Shown here: one piece after another, positions 34,365-43,876 of the stretch | How positions within the stretch are numbered: the stretch's first letter is position 1 | How the letters are laid out: every line of letters starts with the position of its first letter | The notes under the pieces: generated by a model | The model's database searches: none | What the model saw: only the letters and a program-made list of their open reading frames with translations | Told to the model about the DNA's origin: nothing | Position numbers and translations under genes: made by a program | Origin: Linnemannia elongata | Lineage: Eukaryota; Mortierellomycota; Mortierellomycetes; Mortierellales; Mortierellaceae | Direction: 5' to 3' | NCBI GenBank assembly: GCA_036320915.1 | Contig: JAXBDG010000022.1 | Location: 310,001 to 374,000, forward strand | Length of the DNA: 64,000 nucleotides

Positions 34365-35077
34365 CACACACAAGTTCTTCTTACCTAATAGCCCACACTA
34401 CCACTAAGGAGGAGAGACGCAAATAAGACAAAAAAAAAAAAAAAAAGCACCGTCACTGTCGCTTTTGTTTTTCATGCTGCTTTGATGGAAGATTTCCCGG
34501 AACTCAACGAAAGGAAAAAAAAAAAAGAAAAGAAAAAAAAAGGCGTCGACAATGGCAATACAAGAGTGTGGTTGATTTTTTTTTTTGTCGCCAGTCGCTA
34601 CTTTTTTTTTAGGCTGGATACAGCGTTAAAGAAAGGGGGGATGTGTTGGTATTTTACTCATGGAATGAGTTTGTTCCGCAATGTTGGGGCACAAAAGAGA
34701 AGAAAGCGTAAATGAGGATATGCGACAAGGGGAAGTAAAGTGATTGTAGAAGGCGACTATGGGGAGGGAGACGTGTTTCGTAGTTTATTAGAGTGGTGAT
34801 AATTGATGGTAACAGATGATATAAGGAAATCGAGGTAGTGGTGGTGATGGTGGCGACGGTGGATAGTCGAGAGAAGCAATGCTGTGCAAAGTATTACTGT
34901 CGAAAGTGGCGAAGGAACAAATGGGCATGGACGACTGACTGAAGGAACTAGTCCTGATCATAAGCGCAGGAGTGAGAGGGTATATGGTCCGTTGTGGTTG
35001 TTGTTGGTTGCTTCGTCCTGCACCTCGCTATCCTTGTATCCTAGTTCTCCTGTCTAGGTCAAACTACAGAGCTGAAC

Positions 35078-35692
35078 CTAGGATCGCAGAGGTCCATCGA
35101 GGTCTAGGGAGCGAGGGATAGGTTGCGAATTCCGTCGTTCCCGTACATTGTTATTACTCGTCTGGTTCAATTGACTTTGCCCTCCTTGTCCCTGTCCTTG
35201 TCCCTGTCCATGTCCGATTGTCGTAAAACCGACACTTCCCCCCGTCCCACTCCCACCTCCAACCCCCTGCTCACTCTCCCCATCATCCTCTCCAACACTA
35301 ACAAAGTTCCCGGGTTCCTGCTTCTTCTCTCGACCAGCCCGGTATCTCTTCAAAACCAATCCTCCAATAATCGATAGAATGACGGCTGCCATAATGACCA
35401 GCCCCCAGTTCCGCCAAGCAGTTGATTTCCCATTCCCGTCCGCCGAACTCGAAGCTACAGCCGTCGGAGACCCCGAGACATAGGGTGGAGGCGGATTGAC
35501 TCCAAAGACTGTTGTGGGCGGGGGTTTTGTGGTTGTTGTTGTTGTTGTCATGTTGCTTGGGAAAAGGGTGATGTTGGCTGTTTGTGAGGCTGGTATGGAG
35601 GTGATGACGCCGTTGATGGCGGCGGTGACGATGTGGGTCTCCTTTACTGGGGGCCATACGATAGATGTCACCGTCGTCTTTTCGTTTGGCAT
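35078..35692 (-). CDS. Predicted single-pass membrane glycoprotein, unknown function
   Basis: One exon, 204 residues, not recognised by family. The first 95 or so residues are Thr/Ser/Pro-rich (TTVTSIVWPP, NMTTTTTTTKPPPTT) with NIT and NMT sequons, resembling an O-glycosylated extracellular stalk. One clear membrane segment follows (WGLVIMAAVILSIIGGLVL), flanked by KRYRAGREKK on the presumed cytosolic side. The cytosolic tail is Gly/Ser/Gln-rich with a GQGQGQGQGG repeat. No signal peptide is visible at the chosen ATG, so it is either a type III (N-out) protein or lacks an upstream exon I could not find. Composition resembles fungal wall-stress-sensor or SKG6-like proteins, but there is no cysteine-rich WSC domain, so no function is assigned. 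Confidence 0.55.
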   Translation of the reverse strand: MPNEKTTVTSIVWPPVKETHIVTAAINGVITSIPASQTANITLFPSNMTTTTTTTKPPPTTVFGVNPPPPYVSGSPTAVASSSADGNGKSTAWRNWGLVIMAAVILSIIGGLVLKRYRAGREKKQEPGNFVSVGEDDGESEQGVGGGSGTGGSVGFTTIGHGQGQGQGQGGQSQLNQTSNNNVRERRNSQPIPRSLDLDGPLRS

Positions 35693-36523
35693 CTTGGATG
35701 TTTTTTGCTTTTTTTTTTCCTGGTTGTTTGATGAAGGATGTATGAGTTTGTGTCCTGTATGGTGGATGACGTAGAGTATTTCCTGCTTTCAAGTGATGAG
35801 GATAGCAATGTCCCTTGAGATGGTGTCTTTGAATCGGCTATTTTTGTTGTCTTTGAAGAGTGGTTGAACGAGAGAAAGAAAGAAAGAGAGAGAGACAGAG
35901 AGTGGTGGCAGAGGGTTGTCTTTTCTTGCCCTGAGCAACGGCTGTTGATTATTAGTGGTCGAGAACGGACTGTGTTTGTGTACAGTGTGTATATTGTTGC
36001 ACTAGGCTTGAAATCCAATGTCTCCCCTTTTTTCATTTAACAGGGTGGAACAAGTTCTTTCCTCAGTCCGCGTTCTCAAAAGCAAGATTGTGAAGGGAAT
36101 CCAGGCACTGAGCGTAGCGGATGAAAAGTAGCAAAAGAGAAGTTGAATCAGTGAAGGATCGACTTTAACGATTGGAATTGCGACCGTCGATGTTTAGCCA
36201 TAATAGAAGAACGAGCAAGCACGCAGTTAGCATATCAATTGGTATTGGGTGCATTATGGACCCATGGTATAGGCAGCGCAAGTGGCCACAGTTTATCCAT
36301 AAAACCATCTTTCTCTCCGCAAAGTTGAATGCGCTCAAGCACCTAGATCCCTGTCCAAATATACGATGATAAGAAAACGAAAAGGTTTTTGTCCGCTACT
36401 TGACGATATGCTTTCAACCAGACCATGCCCTTCGAAAATGCATAAGAGAGTTATTTAAGAATATATTTTGAGAGGACATCCTGGGTAGGGCAAAATCAAT
36501 GAAAACTACGATTCATGAACATA
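35693..36523. other. Intergenic, membrane-protein promoter and cyclophilin 3' flank
   Basis: 831 bases between two minus-strand genes. They contain a GA-rich tract (about 35873-35901) and no ORF with domain content. The half next to 35693 (as read on the minus strand) looks like an A/C-rich 5' leader. Confidence 0.45.
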
Positions 36524-37489
36524 TTAGAGCCGCCCACATCCAATGATGGTAATGGCTTGGATAGGTCTCTCCTCCTCGTCAGTCGGGATCTTGTTCAACT
36601 TGTCCAACAGCGCAAACCCATCCACACAGATCTCATGTCCGCTTGAGTCCCGTGGCGATGCACCATCCTCTCCTCCCGCTCCTCCTGTTGAACCATTAGA
36701 ACTTTCAACCACTTCTCCAAAGGCAACATACGCCCCCTCCAACGCCTTGGTCCACCTAGGCCCCTCCCCCAGGGTCAAAAAGAATTGCGACCCGTTCGTG
36801 TTCTTTCCCCGATTGGCCATCGCCAACACACCCGCCTTCTTGAACGCTCCCTTCCTCAACCCATGCCTTTCATCCGCAAACGGCTTCGGGTTCTCGATAC
36901 TCGGCAACGATGAATGACCTCCTGCTCCATTATTCTTTGTGAAATCTCCTCCCTGCAGGATATGGTCCTTGACGAGCCTAAAGAACCGGGTGTTGACATA
37001 GGTGGCTTCGTGGACCTTTGCAGTATAAGTCGATTCGACAAAATTGAGAAAGTTTTGGCAGGTTTTGGGGCATCCTGCGGTGTCGAGAGAGAGAATAAGG
37101 CGGCCACCGGGGAGGGGAACGGGTTGTGTGAGGGTGATGGCGCCGCCTTGAGTGAGGACTGGGTTGGAGTCATAGATCTCTTGGAGGTTTTGAAGGTCTT
37201 CGGGTCCAAGTTCTTCCAGGGATTGGCCAGAGTATCCGTAGAGCGAGCCGTGTGTTGCAAAGAATGCTTGTCCTCGGCGATACCTATTATTTTTATATGT
37301 GAAACGGAAGGAACGGGAGAGGTATGTTCGTTAGGATAGTGAGGACGTTGAGAGGTGTTGGTACTTTTGGAGGGGGGAAAAAAAAAGAAAAAGGAATGGA
37401 CTTTACAGATCCCATGAGGTAGCCTTGAACTCTTGGTCGCCAATCTCGATGTCGAGGTAGACGAGGGTGCTATTCTTGTCGTTTGTCAT
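36524..37489 (-). CDS. Cyclophilin-type peptidyl-prolyl isomerase-like protein with N-terminal extension
   Basis: Two exons: 37489-37407 and 37283-36524; 280 residues. The C-terminal two-thirds is a cyclophilin fold: GRLILSLDTAGCPKTCQNFL, the FFRLVKDHILQGGDF strand with the catalytic-type Arg, GVLAMANRGKNTNGSQFFLT and AYVAFGEVVES. The usual active-site Phe after the Arg is replaced (ILQGGD) and the His of the HVVFG motif is Tyr (AYVAFG), so isomerase activity may be reduced. The first 100 or so residues (MTNDKNSTLVYLDIEIGDQE...LEELGPEDLQNLQEIYD) form a separate N-terminal domain, as in PPIL6-type proteins; that match is from memory of layout only. The substrate is unknown. The intron is 123 bases, phase 2. 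Confidence 0.8.
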
Positions 37490-38162
37490 TCCGTCCTGTT
37501 TTTGTTTTTGTTTTTGTTTTTGTTGTTATTGTTGTCGAGAGTGAAAGTTTAATGGGAAGAGAAAAAAAGAGATGGAAAGAAGAAGTGAATCGACCTTTGT
37601 TTTTAAGGTGCGTCGCTTTGTCTATCCCCGCTCGTCTCGTAATTGTTCAATGACCTCATTCATACCTTGTCGTCACCATGGCATGCATGGTCGCACAAGA
37701 AGGGAAAAAAAAACATGCACCTCTCCTTTCACTACTTCATCACGCATTATCGCAAACGCAAATGAATACCATGCGAGGGATGAATCATGCTGGCAAGGAG
37801 ATCTTATTCCACCTCTCTCTCTCTCTCTCTCTCCCTCTTTTCGTTCATCATACATGCTTAAATGCATATCATATCAATCATATAATGAATGGCCTGGGAA
37901 TCGGGCCCCGATATTTGACTGTAAAAGTCTGGCTTGATGGCTTGTTCAAGGGTTCAGCAGTCTATCATAGGAAACAATGGAGCCTTTGCATGCCTTGATT
38001 CTGTTGAATAATGCTGCTACTTTATTCCAATGGTATTGCAAATTCATAGGATATATGATCCACCTACTACTCTCTCTTTCTACCCTGCCAACCTACCTCC
38101 CTCTTCGTCGTCATCTCCCCTTCTTCTCACTTGCCCCCTCCTGTTCCTGTCCCAATCCCTCC
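37490..38162. other. Intergenic between the cyclophilin and IFRD genes
   Basis: 673 bases between minus-strand genes. They hold a (TTTTTG)n run at about 37497-37522, a CT tract near 37813-37833 and no supported ORF. Confidence 0.45.
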
Positions 38163-40791
38163 TCAATACTCCAATTCCTCAACAAACTTGCCACCACCAG
38201 CACCTCCACCTCGATCCTTCCTCCGCTGAACATGTCGCAATCTAGCAACCTCCGCATTTTGATACTTGCGATCCACTCGACTAATCGCGAGCATCTGCCG
38301 CAGATGCAGTTGTTGTAACAGATGACTCTGCTCAGCCGCCTTCAAATCCTCACCGGTATCAGAGTAATGGCCCTTAGATAAAGGTGGTCGAGAGCCGGAT
38401 TGAGATCCTGCTCTTGAGTCAACTCGGGATCCAACACGCGATCCTACTCGTGAACCGCTACCACCGCTGCCGTGCCCTTTTCCTGCTCCCGCGTTGTTGC
38501 TGAATGAGAAATCTGTGGGGGAGTAGAGGATGGCGGTGGATGGGAGAAGCGAGTGGATGGTCGGGTTATGGAATAGATGGGTCTGGAGTCCAGAAGTCAA
38601 TCTGTCTCGGAGATACCGCAGCTGTAAGATTTCGACTATACAGTATCAAAATAAGGTAGTTTTGTCAGTGCACAAGCACCCATATTGCACGAACGCGTTC
38701 GTTTGAGGGTTGATGAGATAGAGAGAGAAAGCGAGGGAGTGAGCAAGAAGGCTTACCCCATCCATAAAAGTCAACAATATAATCCTTGAGCTTTAACGAC
38801 TCCCGAGGCCTTCCTTCCTCCCCACTGGCACCATCTTTATACCCTTCCCCTTGTGTATCAAGATCAACGCTCTTGAGGATATCACGAAAGGCAGACCGAC
38901 CCGCACAGCGATCCTTCCGGCTGCGACGCCGATTCGAGTCCCTCGCCAGGTTGGCCAACACGTGGACCAAATCCTGTCTGTCCCTGTACAAGAACGGACC
39001 TGTCATATTTGTTGCTTTCCCTCCTCCTCCTCCACCATCATCATCCCAGTCATCTTCATCATCGTCGTCCTGATACGATTCTTGACCACGTCGCGATTGT
39101 TCAGTTCCTTCTTGTCGGTGGTATTCCTGGCATCCTTCTTCTTCGTATTGTCGCCGATTACGTTCATGGTGGCCGAAGACTTCAAACATAAGCCCAACAA
39201 TCTCCCCACTCGCTACTCGCACCTCGACAGAAGGGTGTTCCAGTAATTTGTAATGGATAGCTGGGATCATCTTCATGAACAGTCGCCGTGCCTGCTGTGC
39301 ATCCTTCTCGTGCTGTGATCCTGCGCCAACTTCATCGCCACTAGTGCTGTCGTTGGCATCAAAATTGCTAATACTGCTGTCCCTTCCAAATAGCGCCGCG
39401 AATAGGAGGCCGAAAGACTCTAGGGCCGCGACGAGGGTCTCTGAATGAATGACAGTCGTTAAGGAAGACGAGGAAGACGAATCTTTAGGAGCTGCAAGGT
39501 CTGCGAGGTAGTTGAGTAGGTCGTAAGTCGGCAAGTGGGATGGTTGAGGTGTTGACGAGATGTAACAAGCTGTCGCCAACGTGTACAAGCACTACAATAC
39601 GTTGCATAAAGAAGCACCCTGTTAATATTAGACAAAATCTCACCCTTGGGTCATTGCCATACCTCATAATACACGAAAGATGACTTACGGCGGCTTTGAC
39701 TTCTGGTTGGTCGTGGTTGGTGATGGTGTACTTTAACAACGGCGCCATGTCTGTCAACACTTGCTCATCGTCCTTCCCGGCCGTGATAAATACCAGCGTA
39801 ATAACTATCGTAAAGGACAATGGGCGTTTTTTTTGTCAGTCGTTTTTGCTCGCAAACAACAGGTTCAAATGCTCCATTCACAACAGCAACAACAACAACA
39901 ACAGCGGTGCTTACCATTCGCAGCAAGGACACACTCACGAGTCCCGCCTCGCTTAATACACCTCCTCAGCAAATCCATCAAATTATCCTTCTGAGAGTTC
40001 AACAGTTCCACCATAAAGTTCTGTGATAGAATCGTCACCAGTTTCGTCAATGCTTCTTCTCGTGTGCTACCATCACAAAAAATAACAGTGTAAACAACGT
40101 CAGGGGTTGACGATGTGGGGTAGCTTGTCAAGACAGTCGCGAGAGATGGTTGCCAAATGAAACCCCCACTCCCCCCCATCTTGAACATGAACCAAACAAC
40201 ACCCTCCAAAAATCCGCAGTTTTTTCTTTTCGTTCCCCCTTCCTCTATCCTTCTTTTTCTTTCCTTGTTATTTCTCTAACCTCACATCTATCGCCCTTAT
40301 CCCTCTCTTTTTTTTCGCTTCTCGTTTTAACACCATTCAAATATTCCTCCCCTCCCTCTTCTCGTCGAAGCACCATCGGTACAGATACCCCCCCCCCCCC
40401 CCATCCCCAGTCTCTCAACTCACCTGGACCGCTTCTCACCAAGCTGTCCAACAGCATCTAAAATCCGTGACTCCACCGACTCCTCCCCACCACCGCGCCT
40501 CCCACCACTACCACCACCATCCTCACGCTCCGATCCATAGACCTCGGAATTCTCAAACCCACCACCATAATCATCATCCTCATCATCCGAATGAACGCGT
40601 GGTCCCGTCCAGGACACACGTTTCGACGACGATCTCGACGTTCCTGCTGCTCCAACTGCACCTGACGATGGGGAGAGGTGAGTCCCTCCGCTTCCTTGGG
40701 CGTGTCTGGAGAGTTGTTGTTGGAGTTTTTTGGTCGAATTCTTGGATGCTGTCTTTCGGAGACTTGAAGGCTGCTTGTTGGCGTATAACAT
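38163..40791 (-). CDS. Interferon-related developmental regulator (IFRD) family protein
   Basis: Five exons: 40791-40424, 40066-39915, 39804-39689, 39591-38757, 38635-38163; 647 residues. A basic, Ser-rich N-terminus with an acidic patch (VHSDDEDDDYGGG) leads into an ARM/HEAT-like IFRD domain: STREEALTKLVTILSQNF, DLLRRCIKRGGTRECVLAA, YTITNHDQPEVKAACLYTLA, EHPSVEVRVASGEIVGLMFE. The IFRD C-terminal signature follows across an intron: ESLKLKDYIVDFYGWVEILQ, then LRYLRDRLTSGLQTHLFHN. Animal IFRD1/IFRD2 and yeast Ifh-independent relatives act in transcription control or ribosome inactivation; the fungal role is not established. Low-complexity insertions are an acidic/Gly stretch around residues 390-420 and a GSRVGSRVGSRVDSRAGS repeat near the C-terminus. 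Confidence 0.85.
40388..40402. repeat. C15 homopolymer in IFRD intron 1
   Basis: A run of 15 C inside the first intron of the IFRD gene (40067-40423), close to its donor. Confidence 0.85.
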
Positions 40792-41009
40792 TGTGTGAGG
40801 TTGGGATGGTGGAAGGTGTGTATGATTTGTAGAAATGGGAGAGAGAAAAGAAAAGAGGGAAGAAAGAAAAGGCAATCAAAGCAAAGGTAAAAAAAAAAAA
40901 AAAGTTATGAATGTGACAACGGGTCTGTGCACTCCCTGCACGTGGTCCATTATGAAAAAATAGCGCGTTCGCTTGTTCCCTATGAATGATTTGAATGAAT
41001 CTATCAATG

Positions 41010-41015
41010 TTTATT
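41010..41015 (-). terminator. Polyadenylation signal of the phosphoglucomutase gene
   Basis: AATAAA on the minus strand about 56 bases after the stop codon. Confidence 0.5.
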
Positions 41016-41070
41016 CAAGGTGTGCTGTACAAGGGGTTGTATTGTGTATCCACAGAAGAAGGGAAAAAAA

Positions 41071-43268
41071 TTAGGAAGACTGGCGGTATTGAAGACCGTT
41101 AGCCTCGGGCTCGAGGAGCTGGCTGCACATGGCAGACTCGATAGCCTTGGCCTGAGACTCGGCCTCCTCGTGGGTAGCAGCCGAGACTTCAAGATAGTAC
41201 TTGATCTTGGGCTCAGTTCCACTTGTGCGCAACGTAAACACACATCCGTTCTCCAAGTAGAAGGTAATCATCTGGGCCGAAGGCGACACAGGCAGGCTGG
41301 GGACACCATCCTTCTTCGAGGTATCATATCCCAACGTCAAATCACGCACATTCGCAACCTTGTGCTCTCCAATGTGAGTAGGGTACAAGGGCTTGTGGAC
41401 AAACCGACCAGTCTCGTCCGACTGAGGGGTAGCACCGAAACGCATCTTGTTGAAGATTCTGTCGATGGTCTCTTGTTCGTGGCAGATAAAGTATGAGTTG
41501 GCCGAGGAGAAGTATCCGTATTTCTTGTAGAGGCTGTCAAGGTACTCGGAGATCTTGGTGCCGTTCTTGTAGAGCTTGGCGGCCAACTGGGCAAAAGTTC
41601 CAAGGGCGCTGACACCGTCCTTGTCACGAACAATGTCTCCCAACATGAATCCAATGGCCTCCTCGTAACCGAAAATAACATTGTAGCCCTCCTTCTCCAG
41701 GTCAATGGCACGGTTGCCGATCCACTTGAATCCTGTCAATGTGTCCTCCCAGTGAATACCCTCCGTCTTGGCGACCTTTGCCAACATGTTTGACGAAACT
41801 GTCGAGCACAACACCGCAACCTTAGCTATAATACATACGGGCAGAAGAATGGTTAGTTAATAAATTATTCCCGAAACCAAACAAGTAAATAAATAAATAG
41901 TAAAGAAAATAAAAATAACGTACCATCGCTCTTGCCAGAGGACCGCCAGTTCTCGAGGGCATTGCAGGCAAACATGGTTCCGATCTGGTTTCCGGTGAAA
42001 AGGATCCACTCTCCTGATGCCTGCTTCTCTGCAACAGTGAAGCGATCTGCGTCGGGGTCGTTGGCAAACACAACCGAGGCACCAGCCTCATCTGCAGCCT
42101 TGAAGGCCAGAGCCAAAGCACCCTTGCCCTCCTCGGGGTTAGGGAAGGCGACGGTAGGGAACTCGGGATCGGGCTGGACCTGTTCCGTGGTAGGGATCAA
42201 GGGCTTGAAACCGAACCGCTCAAAGACCTTCTTGGCGAATGGGTAACCGACACCGTGCATGGCAGTGTAGACAAACTTAGTCTCTGAGGCAGCGTTGGCC
42301 TCCTTGGCAATGCACAGGCTATCGACCTCCTTGAAGTAGGCAGGGACAAGTTCCTCAGTAGGGTCGACCAGGGCAGGGTTCTCAAACGACTTGTAGTCCC
42401 AGACCCAAGGCTCCAAGTTATCGAGGATCATCTGTGCGATTCCTTCATCGTGAGGAGGGATGATCTGGCAGGCGTTCTCCCAGTAGACCTTGTATCCGTT
42501 ATCCTTCTTGGGGTTGTGCGAGGCAGTGATCATGATACCGCAAGCGGCGTTAAGTGACTTGACACCAAAGGGAACCATGGGCGTGTGGACGAGATCCTTG
42601 TAGGCATAGACCTTGACACCCTTGGAGAGGAAGACACCGGCGGTGAGACGGGCGAAATCGTTAGAATGGTGACGGTGGTCGTGGCCGATGACGACTCCAC
42701 GCTCCTTGGCATCCTTGACATGCTCCAGAACGTAGAGGCAGAGTCCCTGCGAAGCCTGGATGACGGTCAAATCGTTCATGCGAGAGAATCCAGCCTCCAT
42801 AGCAGCACGAAGACCTATATGGCACATAGATTGTTTTTGTTGACAAGGGTCAATTGAGATGTTCGACCCTGATTATCACAATAGCAACGCCATAAGCTTG
42901 AACATTGGGCACAGCAAAATAATGAAAAAACACTTACCAGCAGTTCCGAACTCAATGCGCTGACGGAGACGAGCCTCCAACTCGGCAGTCTTGTTGCCCT
43001 CCAGCAAACTCTCGATCTCCTTGCGGGTCTCAGGGTTCTATATAGTTGTATCCGTGGGATCAACGTTGTCAACGTCATTAAACAAGGTTAGCCGTCTGTT
43101 TGCATGGAGCTCAAACTCTCTCACTCTCACTCTTTGAATGTTGTTCTGTTCCTTTGTTTGATTAAGAAAAGAACGAATGAATGAGTGCAAAAGAGAAAGC
43201 GAGTGACGAACCTTGTCGAGTCTGAGCCATTCCTTTGCGAGATCAGTGATGGGTGCTTTGGTGGCCAT
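41071..43268 (-). CDS. Phosphoglucomutase / phosphopentomutase (PGM2-PRM15 type)
   Basis: Four exons: 43268-43212, 43037-42938, 42814-41924, 41825-41071; 600 residues. It is an alpha-D-phosphohexomutase interconverting sugar-1- and sugar-6-phosphates (or ribose-1/5-phosphate), cytosolic. Hallmarks: catalytic phosphoserine loop GIMITASHNPKKDNGYKVY, Mg loop NDPDADRF, sugar-specificity loop FGYEEAIGF and phosphate-binding loop FTLRTSGTEPKIKYY. Length and the VYWENACQIIPPHD and GFKWIGNRA motifs fit animal PGM2 and yeast Pgm3/Prm15 (phosphopentomutase-leaning) rather than yeast Pgm1/Pgm2, so ribose salvage is the likelier role. The first intron (43038-43211) uses a GTTCGT donor. The N-terminus MATKAPITDLAKEWLRLDK fits the family start. 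Confidence 0.93.
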
Positions 43269-43567
43269 GGTTGTTGATGTTATTATTGTATGAGATGGGG
43301 TGAAATGTAAGTTGGGGAAAGAGGAAGGATGGGAATGCAGAAGAAGAGATAAGAAGCGAAAATGAAAGAGTCCGTGGGAGACTCCTTTTTATACCAAACA
43401 AAATTAATCACATAAAAAGTAGAAAAAAAAGTGGACACAGAGGGCGCATAGGTACCAAGAATAATGTAAAAAAAACTGGGTCCACCCTCCGTCAACCCCG
43501 CCTCCACATTTTCCCAATTGGGCCTGATCCGACCCTCGCAAACCACCCCTAATGCACTCTGACTTCA

Positions 43568-43602
<35 letters not shown>

Positions 43603-43876
43603 GTCGAAACACCTAGAACCATGTTGAAAGGAGACACACCCATCAGGTGTGAATCATCTTTGAAAACCAAGTGTCAAACTGGGCTACTCTTGAACACACG
43701 GGGCATACACCACATTTGTCCTTAACGGACTTAACTATGAACCATGAACCGTAACTTGTCTTTATTAAGGATTGGCCTTTTAATCTGTATGCGAAGGAAC
43801 GTTATGCTAATAAGATAAATGGAGATGATGCTGGAGGGAATAGTGTAGAGTCGCCAGGGAAAGGAAGATCCCAACT
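43269..43876. other. Intergenic between JMJD6-like and phosphoglucomutase genes
   Basis: 608 bases: phosphoglucomutase promoter/leader on one side and JMJD6-like 3' flank on the other. They contain a CT tract (about 43567-43601). AATAAA on the minus strand at 43761-43766 is a likely poly(A) signal for the JMJD6-like gene. No ORF of interest. Confidence 0.5.

Larger units (their letters stand above)
31566..35077. other. 3.5-kb intergenic region upstream of EGT1
   Basis: No coding gene can be supported. Candidate ORFs (e.g. 32561-32797, 33166-33465, 33810-34256) are short, pyrimidine-driven and domain-free. The region holds a T33 run, the palindrome GCGCATATGCGC near 32214, an A-rich tract beside it, a GA microsatellite near 33666-33691, several T-rich stretches and a long (CA)n run. 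It serves as the EGT1 upstream region and the 3' flank of the gene at 35078. A non-coding transcript cannot be excluded. Confidence 0.5.
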
